Shown piece by piece: positions 33,934-44,193 of a DNA stretch of 64,000 bases. Each line of letters starts with the position of its first letter. Positions within the stretch are counted from its first letter, which is position 1. Location: positions 6,167,092 through 6,231,091 of the forward strand of contig KV748176.1 in the NCBI GenBank assembly GCA_001692895.1. The letters are read 5' to 3'. The position numbers were made by a program, and so were the translations under genes. The stretch comes from Cenococcum geophilum 1.58. Taxonomy: Eukaryota > Ascomycota > Dothideomycetes > Gloniales > Gloniaceae. The notes under the pieces were generated by a model. The model saw nothing but the letters and a program-made list of their open reading frames with translations. It ran no database searches and was not told the origin of the DNA.

Positions 33934-35408
33934 ATATTACCACCCACTCCATTCGCTCTCTGACCTTTCCTCTCAACATTTCGCAATTTGCTTCTTTATA
34001 AAATTAAACCTTTTATCCGTGACATCTTCCCTTCACTTCAGTTTTATTTATTTCATCGTGCAGCGCAACATCAACATCAATATACAAACCAACCTCGATA
34101 GCTGTGTTAGCCCCCTCTGCAACATAATTGGGTGACTATCCGATAAATGGCTATCTATTTGGTGGAGAGCAGGATTAGTGGTATGTTAATGGCTAAATTG
34201 CTTTCATAAACACAGCGTTGGTTACATTGTAGCTTAAAAATAAACTGTGCATGTTCCAATTATGGCAATGATTTTAATTGGCATTCTCAAATTATCCATA
34301 TGACAAGATGAGGAGCTGAGGCTGAAATAAGTGTATTTGTGCCGACTACCCGCCTTGACCGTCCCAACCCCTCAAACCTCCACTTCATCTCGACTCTGTG
34401 GCGTGTGTTGGTCGTTTGAACTTTCTCGGTCCGTCACTTTCAATGTCGCTTGGGCACACGAACCTTCCAGACGCCACTGTAGCCAGCCGCATGCTCCTAA
34501 ACGAACCATCTTTCTAGCGTCTTTGTTCTTGGAGGCTTGGAGTATCAATGGCGCCCACAGATAAGGTGGAATCGATAACAACGGGAAGAGACAACCGCGG
34601 GAAGGCGCATGTTTCGCTCTCTGTCTGCGAGACATGCCCGCTTGGTGTTGCCGTGAATTGTGAAAGACTTGCCTCTGTTTCTCTCCGGAGGCGCCGGCAG
34701 GCATGATTCATGCCTGTGGCCGCTGAACTAGCTTGAAACAGCCAAGAGCTGAGTGCAAGAGCCAGTCGTTTTTGCACGATGCAACTCCGACATCTTTCAT
34801 TAGCACCGGGCAGCTGCAGGCGCCTCTTATCTTGGAAGTCTTGGCACCTGTAGGGGATATTCAATGACTGCCACGAGCCACGAATTGGAATCAAATTCGC
34901 AGAGGGCTGTTTCTGTTCCTAGCCATTTGTAATCCATTGGTTCTGATACGTTGGCTCTTCAAGCTTGACTTCTATCTCCCCCAATATCTCTATTTGAAGC
35001 AGACTTTCGAATCCGACTACAGAGGGATTCAGCCGCTGCTGATGCAGCCGCGTGAATCTGCGGAACTTTAATTCCTGAATCCTTCAAACGCCATCAAATA
35101 GTATATGCATAATTGCGGCTTTTATCAACTTAAAGCCACGACCAAGCCATTTCTGTTAAAATGCCATGTCTTGTCGTGTACAAATTGACACCTCCGAGGC
35201 AGCACAGAGACAAGGTTCACACATATTGACTCTGCATCCCGGCCCTGGTTATGAAATGCGCCTCCCGCCATTAAAACACAGTTTCTTGTTACCCTTGTTC
35301 TGGTATTACTGCATGAAGGCGGCAAGACAATGGCTTCTGATTACCAGGTTAAACTCTAGTTTCCCCACGTCACTGGCGTAGACAAACAACTTCATCGAAA
35401 TACGTTGT
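33934..35408. other. long intergenic region
   Basis: Starts with the metallothionein 3' UTR. No gene could be supported. On the minus strand at about 34,790-34,860 a frame reads RCQDFQDKRRLQLPGANERC then RSC, which is faintly like a Zn2Cys6 DNA-binding motif with lost cysteines; this is too weak to call. Confidence 0.4.
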
Positions 35409-35790
35409 CTAAGCCACCATGACTTCAACCTCAATCGTTTCAGACTTCACAGCGATTATTACTCTCGTGGCTGAGGCCATATCTCTCGAGGCTTCAACAC
35501 CACAATAATCACTGCAGTGATCCTCTCCTACGCCCATTTGATACCATCCTCGATAGGCATTCCCTCCAAAAGCATAGCTAAGTCTAATCCAAATAGTTCC
35601 TGAAGGCGTTCTGACGGTATCATTTTACCGAAGACTTGCGAAGACCAATCTCATCTGTCCATTCTACAGAGATGTCTAACACTTGTGTACTGCATATCTG
35701 GACATTTAGCTTAGCTCCACTTCAGTCATACTTTATCCATTTCATACCATCAAGGGGACCTAGTGACAACTGAAGTTGAGCGGCACTAGT
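35409..35790 (-). pseudogene. decayed gene fragment, family unknown
   Basis: Coding-like minus-strand sequence starts after a TTTTTTAG acceptor-like site (35,791). It reads TSAAQLQLSLGPLDGMKWIK, then YD, a TGA stop, SGAKLNVQICSTQVLDIS, VEWTDEIGLRKSSVK, a TGA, and in another frame NDTVRTPSGTIWIRLSYAFG, GNAYRGWYQMGVGEDHCSDY and a natural-looking end EVEVMVA-stop. The two halves join in sense (VK-ND) across a frameshift at about 35,620. The upstream exons are missing: the 3' end of the oxidoreductase gene begins 180 bp away. I do not recognise the family. One stop and one frameshift make it a probable pseudogene, although sequencing error is possible. Confidence 0.4.
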
Positions 35791-35968
35791 CTAAAAAAGC
35801 CCAATTGTTGAGATTCACCAATACAATAACATCATGAATGGCGTACATCTACTGCTGCCGTGAGCCGTTGGTCTCATCAAAAACCGTCTATGGAACTTTT
35901 CAACCCCTTTTTACATTCATATGTTCACTCCCTCCCCTCTCCACCTAGAAAGTCCGATCGTCTTACCA

Positions 35969-36967
35969 CTAACCCTCCTTTTCAACCTTAAACTTCAACT
36001 CATTCGCCCTTCTCAAATCCTCCGTCACAGCCAAAACAGCCCTACTCAGCTTCTCCAACTCCTCAGCCATCTTCCCGTCCTTCTCCTCGATAATCCTGGC
36101 GAACTCATCCGCCTCCTCCTTCAAATTTAGGCTCTCCTTCTCCTTTCCTAGCTCCTCACTCTCCCCCTTCTTCCGCGGATCCAAGAACCTCACAGACGCA
36201 ATATCCGTGATGGACGGGATAACCAACGTGCCCTTCTCGCCATAGACCTCGCTCGGCGCGGTGCTCGTATAGATCTTACTCGCATTCGCACTCACCGCAA
36301 ACCCCTCATACTGCAGCACCACCACCCCACCGCCATCCGCACCCGTCCTGATCATGACAGGGAAATACTGCTGCGCCTTCGGCGCCCCGAACAGCGCAAC
36401 AGCCGCCGCGATGGGGTAGACGCCCAAATCAGCCAGCGCGCCGCCCGAGTAGTCCAAGCTGAAGACATTGGGCGTCTCGCCCCTAAGCACGTTATCGTAC
36501 CTGCTCGAATAAGCCGCATAGTTCAGCGAGGCGCCATAGACGGGGCCAAGACGGCCCAGCGCCGCCTTCAAAACCTTGAAGTTGACCTCGTGCAGATGGC
36601 GGAACGCCTCGAGCAGGAAGACGCCGTGCGCGCGGGCAGTCTGGAACAGCGTGTCCAGCTCGCTGCTCGTCGACGTCGCGGGCTTCTCCACAATCACGTG
36701 CTTGCGTGCTTCGAGCAGCTGCTTGGCGTGCGCGAAGTGCAGCGAGTTGGGCGAGGCGATGTAGACGGCGGCGATGGACTGGTCGGCCGCGAGCGACTCG
36801 AGCGTCGTGTGGATTGCGGCGTCTGCGGTGAATTTGGCGGCGAAGTCCCGCGCTGTGTCTTCCTTGCGCGAGAATACGGCGCGCAGCTGCCATTTGTTGG
36901 TGGCGTGGGCCGAGGTGACGAAGGAGGCTGTTATCCAGCCTGTGCCGATGACGGCGAAGTTTATCAT
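35969..36967 (-). CDS. Gfo/Idh/MocA-family NAD(P)-dependent oxidoreductase, 332 aa
   Basis: A single exon starting at ATG 36,967 (MINFAVIGTGWITASFV). The N-terminal Rossmann fold has GxGxxT-type GTGWIT (residues 8-13) and the family motif EKPATST with Lys95, the usual catalytic lysine (EKP 94-96). The C-terminal domain has GGALADLGVYPI (about 176-187), where family members carry the D...H/Y substrate residues. Length is typical (320-390). The family oxidises sugars, inositols or dihydrodiols with NAD(P); substrate is unknown here. The C-terminus is a charged helix (EEADEFARIIEE). The high GC bias of this gene gives long shadow frames on the other strand, which are not real genes. Confidence 0.9.
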   Translation of the reverse strand: MINFAVIGTGWITASFVTSAHATNKWQLRAVFSRKEDTARDFAAKFTADAAIHTTLESLAADQSIAAVYIASPNSLHFAHAKQLLEARKHVIVEKPATSTSSELDTLFQTARAHGVFLLEAFRHLHEVNFKVLKAALGRLGPVYGASLNYAAYSSRYDNVLRGETPNVFSLDYSGGALADLGVYPIAAAVALFGAPKAQQYFPVMIRTGADGGGVVVLQYEGFAVSANASKIYTSTAPSEVYGEKGTLVIPSITDIASVRFLDPRKKGESEELGKEKESLNLKEEADEFARIIEEKDGKMAEELEKLSRAVLAVTEDLRRANELKFKVEKEG

Positions 36968-37605
36968 CCTTTCTTTGTGAGGGGGTTTTGGATTTAATTG
37001 AGGATTTTGTGGTTTGGATGTTTCAGGGCGGGAGTGGAGTGACGAAATTTAATCTCATGTTGGGCGATCGTAATCCCGATGCCTTGTTGGGCAGGGTTTT
37101 CAAGGAACGAGGTCAGTCATCAGTATTGGCGGAGCGGAGCGGACGGAATAGTGGGTGCTTGTACATTATTGGTCTGCTAGTTTATGGCCTTTGTTCTTGA
37201 CTTATTTTCAAGTGACGCAGATATGTTGGTGGACTTCGCTTCGGTTGATGCCGGGCAAAATTATTGATCATATCAAGAACCCTGGTAAGATTGGGGTTTG
37301 ATATTGCATCCCCATTCAATTAAGTGATCCAAGAAGCAGCTAAGCAACCTGTACAGACTTTGAGCTGGACTGTGGCTTGTATAGTGGACCGTAATAATGT
37401 AATGTAAATCCATTCCATTTGCATAAGTCTCTGGTGTTATATTGAAAGACCTTAACACCCCACGATTCATCAAACAGCCCCTCTATAGACAAGTATTTAA
37501 ATGCTTAATGTTACATATCAATACAAATTAATTTTCTCAGGCGCGTCACTCAATCCAAGCTCATAACGCCAGCTGTGCTCATGCACTGAGACCGATTTTC
37601 AGTCC
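36968..37605. other. intergenic region
   Basis: Upstream of the oxidoreductase and downstream of the 1,079-aa gene. No gene recognised. Confidence 0.45.
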
Positions 37606-40600
37606 TCAGAACCCCTTCAACCATCGCTCAACTTCATCCGCCAGCTTCTGCGCCTCTGGATCAAGCGTTCTCCCACTCATCCTTCCTGCATGCATAGGGC
37701 TTTGGCTCCTCCAAGTCGCCTGGTCCCTCCCTCTAATCCGCCGTGGAAGACTAAGCGTTCTACGAGCCGGAAGCTCAGGCGTGACAGAATCGATGGCCAC
37801 ATGCTTACGAATTAAGTCCCTTTGCGGCCCTGCCCGAATTACTTTCCGAATCAAAGGCATTACATCTCCTTTTGTCTGCTTCCGAATCGGCCGCATCACG
37901 CGCATTACATCTCGTTTTTTCTTCTGAATCAAACCCACTACATCTCTTTTTTTCTCGGTCTGAACTAAACGCACTACATCTCGTTTTTTCTCAATCTGAA
38001 CTGAACGCACTATGCTTCGTCTTGACCTCCGCTGGGGCTTCTCCGTAGAAGATTTCAACCCCTGGATAAATCGCCTTGCTCTTCCGCTAGGCTCCAGCAT
38101 ACGAACATCTTTAACAAACCTTGTCGCCTTCGATGGCGGTAACATCGTCTTGTAGTCCCGGAGCGCGGCAGTTTTTTCCTCAAGCAGAATAATAAAATCT
38201 CTAGTCTTTGCGATGTTAGCTTTGCATACCGGCGCGTTTACTCTCTCCTGCGCTGGCAGTCTTTCTTCTGAGCCCTCAAAGCGGACTTGCTTGTGCATAA
38301 TGGCAAGGCCGTCTTGGCCGTGCATCCGGGGTGCCAAGAGTTTTTTGAGTAGTCGTTCCAGCATCATATAGATAGTTTTTCGAACACAAATGTGGAGTAA
38401 ACCTACATCACGGCATATGCGATTTGCCTGATCAAGTATCAAGGGTATTTTGGATTTGGAGCTTGGGATGCTGCTGGAATTGCCATATGGGGCCTCGCCT
38501 GTGCTACTTAGCTGGTCGCTTGTCGATGAGGAAAAGGCTGGCATTGAACTGCTGTCTTGGGTTTCGGTCGAAGACGAAGAGCCTATATAAACGGAAGAAC
38601 TGGAACTGCCGTAGGGAACTTCGCTGTATTCGCGGTTGGGTTGGGCGTCAAGCTTGGCGGTACCTCGCTGGCTTCGGTCTCGAAGGCGTCTCCTCTTTAG
38701 CGCAATTGCAAACTCTCTGCGGAGGGACGTGTACTCCTCGCTGATATCCTTTAACTTATGACGTAGCATTCTCGTTTCTAAACGACCCCCCTTGAGGGAG
38801 GCGTAGTAGCGGATTGCCCTAGATCGAGCTCGCCTAATAGAAAGAACAATTGCTTCATTTAGCCTGATCTCGTCAGAGCTAGTGGCTAGAAATGTAGTCG
38901 ACTTGGGGCCTTTTGTGTCCTGAGTATTCTTTGATTTGTTTGATGAGAAAGATGGTTCTTTTCGATGATCTGCCGATTCTATTTTGTGGATAGGTAGCTT
39001 TTGAGAATCGTCTGATTTCTCTGCCGGTCTTGATGCTTTCGCGCCGCTCGCGTTCTTAGAATCTCTCGTATCTTTGAAACGGACGGCGCTGAATCGTGAA
39101 TATGGCACATCAACCTTTGAGCACATGACAGCATCCCACGAGCCCATCTTCTTCGACTGACAGTATCTGGCAATACTCATTCCACCCTCCGATAGTGCTC
39201 CAAAATGCTTTCTGAACACTGCAATTCGTGGGTTAGATGGTTCTACGGCTTCTTGAGAAGAGCTTTCAGGCATCGAATCGATACTACTAGAAATTGTGCC
39301 AAACTCTAATGACCAACGACGAGTGCTAGCTGGCGGGACCTTAATATCCTTAGTGCGAGCATTCCAAGTGGCATCTCCATCCGAAGGTGACACGAAGAAT
39401 TGTATGAACTCGCCAGGCCTAGCAACTTCATGCAGAGCGGAAAGACCTTCAGAAGAACCCATTGTTTCTAGCGCAGAGTCTCGAGATGTTTGATGCAATT
39501 TGTTGTAGGACATGTCCGGGTCTAATGAAAGTAGTCCAGCTTTCTTACCCCAGCCACCTCCTCCGCTCAAAACTCGATGCAGACGTGCGCCCTGTGTCAC
39601 TGCTGACCACACTACATCATTCCAACCCGGCGGATTCCTTCTCCACAGCGCTGTAAATAAAGAATTTAGATTAGGCGAGTCAGTTTCTGCGTTCTCAGAG
39701 TTCGGCACCTCCTTGGCCAGGAGGTCTGTCATTTTGTTGGCGACAGGAAGAATTATATCCTGAGGTATAACAAGCGCCCAGACTGTCATTGAATGAGGCG
39801 GGATACCACGCGAACTAAAATATTGAGGAACAGTCTCTTCCAACTCTTGTGATGCTGTCATACTTTTCTGATCGGATCCTAGAACGCGGCGTATTATGTT
39901 TCCCATCCCCGCTTCTATACAGCGCGGTGCAGTCAATGGAATCAAGGGGATCGAGAGTGTAACAAACCTTCGGTCCCAGAAGGTGTCTGGCCAGTGGATA
40001 GATAGATGCTTGAGCTGTGTCTTCTTCTCTAGATTGATATCCGTCGTTCCTTTTGGCTTTTTCCACTGGTGGGAGAACATTGTTGCAGAATAGCCAGTAT
40101 GAAATATTGTATTTGCCAAAGGAATTTGAATTGTGTTAATGCATGAGGATTGGGTTTTGTGCTCATCCTCAAATTTAAGAAATTTGTGCAGAGTAATTGT
40201 GCTTGGGCTCCCGTCTAAGGGATCGGCCATTTCTTGGCTATCAGTATATGATGGCAAGTAGTTAGCATCCGCCAAAGCGTACGCTATGCCTTCATACCCA
40301 TTTTCTGCCACCGGGGGTGGTTTGACCCTAACAGTGGCCCGGTCTACACCATCTTCAGAGTCTTCAGTAATGCTTGGAGCCGGCAGTCGATCAACTACTG
40401 CGACTAGGGTGTGAATGGTTTGATTAATTTCCGGGTTACCGAGAGTGAGCCCGTACACCTTTTGTAGGGCTTTGCGGAGGAAGGTCTCGTCGTCCAGGAG
40501 CCATTTTGCAAAGGAGGGAGTGAGGAGGAAGATGGCAAGAGGCTCACTGAATGATTGGTCTATAGGAATGGAGTATCGCTTGATATGCGCGATGATGTCC

Positions 40601-40901
40601 TCAGGTGTCTAACTAAGTTTTAGTCTTAGGATGCAGATGTGGAAGAAGATTCAAAGGAACTGACAGTATTGTGTACGGAGTGAGAAACAATGACAGACTG
40701 CCTATCTGGGATAGGACGCTTTCCTGCATTATTGGTCGAAGAACTCTCTGGCAGGCTCTGCTGCGATGTAAGGTTAGATGCAACCGTCGCGAAAGGGCAA
40801 GAAAGCTTCTTGACGGGAAGATAGAAACTTTTCTGTAATAGAGCAAGGTAGGGAAGCTTTGAACCTATGGCCCGCCATTGTTGCATCGGGCAAGGAGGCA
40901 T
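37606..40901 (-). CDS. fungal protein of unknown function, 1,079 aa, 2 exons
   Basis: Exon 1 is 40901-40665 and exon 2 is 40608-37606. The 56-nt intron (GTCAGT donor, GTTAG acceptor) is in phase 0 and joins SHSVHNT to TPEDIIAHIKRYS; exon 2 is then open for 1,001 codons. ATG at 40,901 is chosen; a second in-frame ATG is at 40,886. The N-terminus (MPPCPMQQWRAIGSKLP) is basic and hydroxylated with almost no acid residues for about 60 residues, which suggests a mitochondrial presequence (inference). The middle has PLAIFLLTPSFAKWLLDDET and FVTLSIPLIPLTAPRCIEAG. The C-terminal third is Ser-rich and then very basic; at about 953-1000 a KKRDVV/M-type unit recurs four times. No enzyme motif was recognised. 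The donor is one base off consensus, so exon 1 is less sure than exon 2. Confidence 0.75.
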
Positions 40902-41330
40902 GAGCCTATCAATCAGCAAGCATATTCAAGTCGTGATGGATTTTTTTTCCATGATAGACATCATGGCGGCTCACAGAAATTTGCCGAATCCTCAGGAGCT
41001 TCTATTCAGCAGAACGCGCGCGGGCCACATCGGTAACATTTCAAGACCCGATCCCCGTTGCTTACGGATTACTATGACGCGCCATACTAAGGCCTCGTTT
41101 GGTAACTTTTTTCTACCTGTGAGATTCCACCGTTTCGACCACCAAAATTCCACCTGTTCGAATCTTTGACGCCGGATCGCTCCAATTGTAAGCGCCACTA
41201 GTTGACGCCTTGCAGGGGTGTAGAATGAACAGGTGGATGTCTATCGTTTGGTAGAATCGCTGTAAGGGACCTGTTTAAGTGGTAGGCTTACCGCTCTTTG
41301 GCGAACGGACGAAAAAGTAATAAGGTATTA
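40902..41330. other. island edge, promoter of the 1,079-aa gene
   Basis: Composition shifts from normal to AT-rich at about 41,300. The string cgtttggta appears at about 41,097 and 41,250 in the same orientation. Such strings occur at ends of some fungal DNA transposons, but no inverted partner was found. Confidence 0.4.
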
Positions 41331-41339
41331 TAGGTGGAG

Positions 41340-42834
41340 GACGTTAAAAATGTCCTAAGTAGAGGCAGTAATTAGATCCTTATTAATATTATCAACTTCT
41401 CCCTTAATTATACACCTATTGTAATAGCTAATTACCTTGCCTCTGCCAGTACCCCTCCTATAACTAGCGTACTAAGTATAACATCCTCTACCTCTGCCTC
41501 TGCCTCTACCTCCGCCTCTACCTCTACCGAGCTAATATTAATATCTAGTGTATTAGAGCCTATAAAGAAGCCGATAATAAAGTAAGGGAGGGTAAATATG
41601 GCAAAGGATAGCGGATCTAATACTGCGGCTGCTAGATCTCCTTTAAAGCCTACTAAGAAGATATGGAAGAAGAAGGCGGTAATAGAGGATGCTAATTCTG
41701 GCAAGAAGCCTAGTAGGTTAATATAGTTAAAGGCCTTAATTAAAGCCTTTTTAGAGTACTTATAATTGCTTATAAGGGTAGGGAAGGAGATAAACGGCGC
41801 GACGTTTAAAGCCACCGCCTACGCCGACTCTATTAGCTATATTAAAACTAAATTAGGCTAGGATATTAGCCTTAGGTAGTATATAAATAAGTATAACGCG
41901 CTTAAGGCTACCTGGCGCGAATAAGAGGCCTATATTAACGTATATTTTAAATAGGGCCGTTATAAGATTACTAACGTTTTATAAATAGATAAGGAAGGTA
42001 TTATAGAGACCTACTTCTTTAAGCACGCTTAAAGGAGGCCTCTTAGAAAGCGGAAGCCTGCCTATTTTAGCTAGCTAGATAAGTTGCTCGCTAGTAAAAT
42101 GGCTAGTGGCTATATAGCCGTATTAATTAATAACGCGCTAGATAAGGCATTAGAGTAGAACTACTAAAATAAGGACTCTAATATATCTAATATTAATGCT
42201 AAAGGGGAGAATAAGGATAAGGATATTATAGATCTAAATAAGCTATATAGAACGGTTAAACCTAGCCTATCTAGCACGCTAATAGAGGGCTAGAGCCCAA
42301 CTCCCTTGCCTACTCCTTTATCTAATATATTAACGCCTTTAACTCCCTTATATTCCTTATCTATAGCTTTCTTAAAGTCTTCTTTATTAAGCTAATTATA
42401 CTCCTATATAGCGAGAAAGAAGTATTATAATATTTAAAGGGTAAAGGATCTGGACCTTATAAGACGTTTAATAAGGAACGCTGCTAAAGCGGCTAGTAGA
42501 GGCCGTTTAAAGCCGTTAACAGTAGCAGAGTCTTTAAGCGAGAGTATTAATAAAGCGATAGCGGCGCTTAGTTTTTTTAGGGCGACGCTATTAGCAATAT
42601 AGAGTTTGTTAATTAAAAGGGCAGTAAGCAGCTTTATAAAAGAGTTTCACTACCTATCTACTATTAATTAGTAATTAGTTCTAAAAGGCTTTAAGGTTAA
42701 AAGTAGAACCTATATCTTTAATTTACTTACTAGTGTTATAGCTTAAATAAATGCCTCTAAACCGAAGCTTAAACGAATGCTATATTACAAAAATACTAAG
42801 CTAAAGAGAAGGAAAAAGGGGTCGCTAGGACCGA
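41340..42834 (+). pseudogene. RIP-degraded Myb/SANT-like gene, transposon-associated
   Basis: One plus-strand frame is readable for about 1.2 kb with stops mainly TAG/TAA. It includes a segment like GATFKATAYADSISYIKTKL, then INKYNALKATWRE, IDKEGIIETYFFKHAQRRP and RKRKPAYFSQLDKLL. The spacing fits the fungal Myb/SANT-like DNA-binding domain found in proteins of DNA-transposon origin (K-Y-N-x-L-K-x-x-W core). The C-terminal part has ALSFFRATLLAIQSLLIKRA. An opposite-strand open frame at 41,432-41,815 is a shadow. No terminal inverted repeats could be paired. Confidence 0.5.
41463..41530. repeat. hexamer-like microsatellite
   Basis: About eleven units of the type CTCTGC/CTCTAC/CTCCGC in tandem. 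The unit differences are C/T transitions, as RIP would make. Confidence 0.7.
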
Positions 42835-42945
42835 TGTAAACAAATATATAGGGTAAGCCGCTAAGGCGCTAGCTTTAGGCGGGCTAATTATAGGTCGGTA
42901 GAATATGGCAGAATATAGCAGGTAACGTGCGATAGCGCCGTTACA
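42835..42945 (-). repeat. probable Gypsy-B 3' LTR (111 bp)
   Basis: Begins TGTAA and ends TTACA (perfect 5-bp inverted ends), followed at once by a polypurine tract on the minus strand (gagggggggtga). Its sequence differs from the 227-bp Gypsy-A LTR, so A and B are distinct subfamilies. The second LTR is outside the window, so the length is provisional. Confidence 0.55.
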
Positions 42946-43768
42946 TCACCCCCCTCTTTAAAAGAAAGCCTACCCTTAGGCTTAGTTAGAAATAGGGTAG
43001 CACTAGGCTTATAAATATAGGATTATAAAATATAAGATAAGGAGATAAAAGGGGATATAAGTATGTCTAGACTAAGTATAAAGGGCGATTGTGGGCTAAG
43101 TGGAAGCACTAGGCTAGAAAGAGTAGCTGTTAAAAGTCTTAGCACAGATCTAACTAATTAGATAACTTTAACCGGCAGTTAAAGTTCCTAAATATCTAAA
43201 ATTTTATAGTATTAGCAGAAAACGGCAGAATATAGTAGAATTTGGTAGATAGCTGTATTAGGGCTTTAGGGCGTTTTTTATCCCTATATTCTTCCAGTAA
43301 CTTATTATCTTTATTATACTAGCATTCTATCTATTTGTTTAGGTACTTTAGGGGTCTAAGTATATTAGAGTATTAGTTATAAAATTCTTTAAGCTTTTAA
43401 GGGTAGCCTATAAAGTTCTATATAGGGTACTAGGTTAGGTTAGAATTATAGCCCTTTTATTAGATATAGTATTTTAGCGTTCCCTATACTATCTTATAGG
43501 CTAGTATTTTATTAACCTCCTATTTATTATTATCGTTTACTTAAACTAATAGGGGAGGCTCGTTCTTTTATCTAGGTAATAAGTTATTTATAGCTTTCTA
43601 TAACTTATCTAGTAAAAAGATAAGGTAAACCCTAATTAAATCTGGGAGCTTTATCTTATACAAGTTGCCTATCTTCTTAAGAACTTTATACGGTCCTACT
43701 ATCTAGTAGTTTAGCTTATAGCTAGGTTATTTAGTCTTTTAATTCCTTATTATAACCTAGGCCATATT
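42946..43768 (-). pseudogene. Gypsy-B 3' pol fragment (chromodomain, integrase tail)
   Basis: Parallels Gypsy-A 8,948-9,580. It ends with ATATT (43,764-43,768), the left target duplication of the Gypsy-C insert. Confidence 0.7.
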
Positions 43769-44193
43769 TATAACGGAACCTTATAGCAGGAACTACGGTG
43801 GGCTCGTTAATAGGCTAAGTATATAGGAAATGCAAGTATAGGAGTTAATAACGTAATAATAACTAGTAGAGTGGTTGCCTAATAGATTAACTCCAATTAT
43901 ATTCTAAGAATTACTATAAGGAAGGAACTATCTAGGTAGGGATTAAGGGTCCTTAAATACACAACCGTACTCCTATAAAATCCTTCTTATATATAATATA
44001 CGTCTTATATATAAGGTATATAAGTTCCTTTTATACCTCTTATTTAATATATAGCATATTATATAACCTCGGCTATTATTCCTTATTATATAGTTCTACT
44101 GGTTTTATCTTAGACTATATCTAAATTAACTAACTAGCTTCTTCTAACCCTTCCCTAAGTAGTTATAATATTGTACTTAAAGCGTCCGTAATA
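43769..44193 (-). repeat. Gypsy-C copy 1, 3' LTR
   Basis: 425 bp. In plus-strand terms it starts TATAACGGAACC and ends GCGTCCGTAATA; the unmutated form of the ends is TGTTACGG...CCGTTATA read on the minus strand. Confidence 0.9.

Noticed and set aside
34514..34894. Possible Zn2Cys6 transcription factor fragment on the minus strand
   Set aside because: Only a faint CQDFQDKRR...ERCRSC resemblance with cysteines missing, no downstream domain and no splice structure.
36590..36997. Long plus-strand frames opposite the oxidoreductase gene
   Set aside because: High GC at third positions of the real minus-strand gene removes stops on the other strand. The Rossmann and EKP motifs show which strand codes.
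41089..41260. cgtttggta strings as terminal inverted repeats of a DNA transposon at the island edge
   Set aside because: The two strings are in the same orientation, and no reverse-complement partner was found up to 43 kb, even allowing RIP changes.
41432..41815. 127-codon open frame on the minus strand with hydrophobic stretches
   Set aside because: Opposite to the Myb/SANT-like plus-strand pseudogene. RIP turns CA/TG into TA and lowers stop frequency in some antisense frames. The EAEVEAE tail is just the microsatellite translated.
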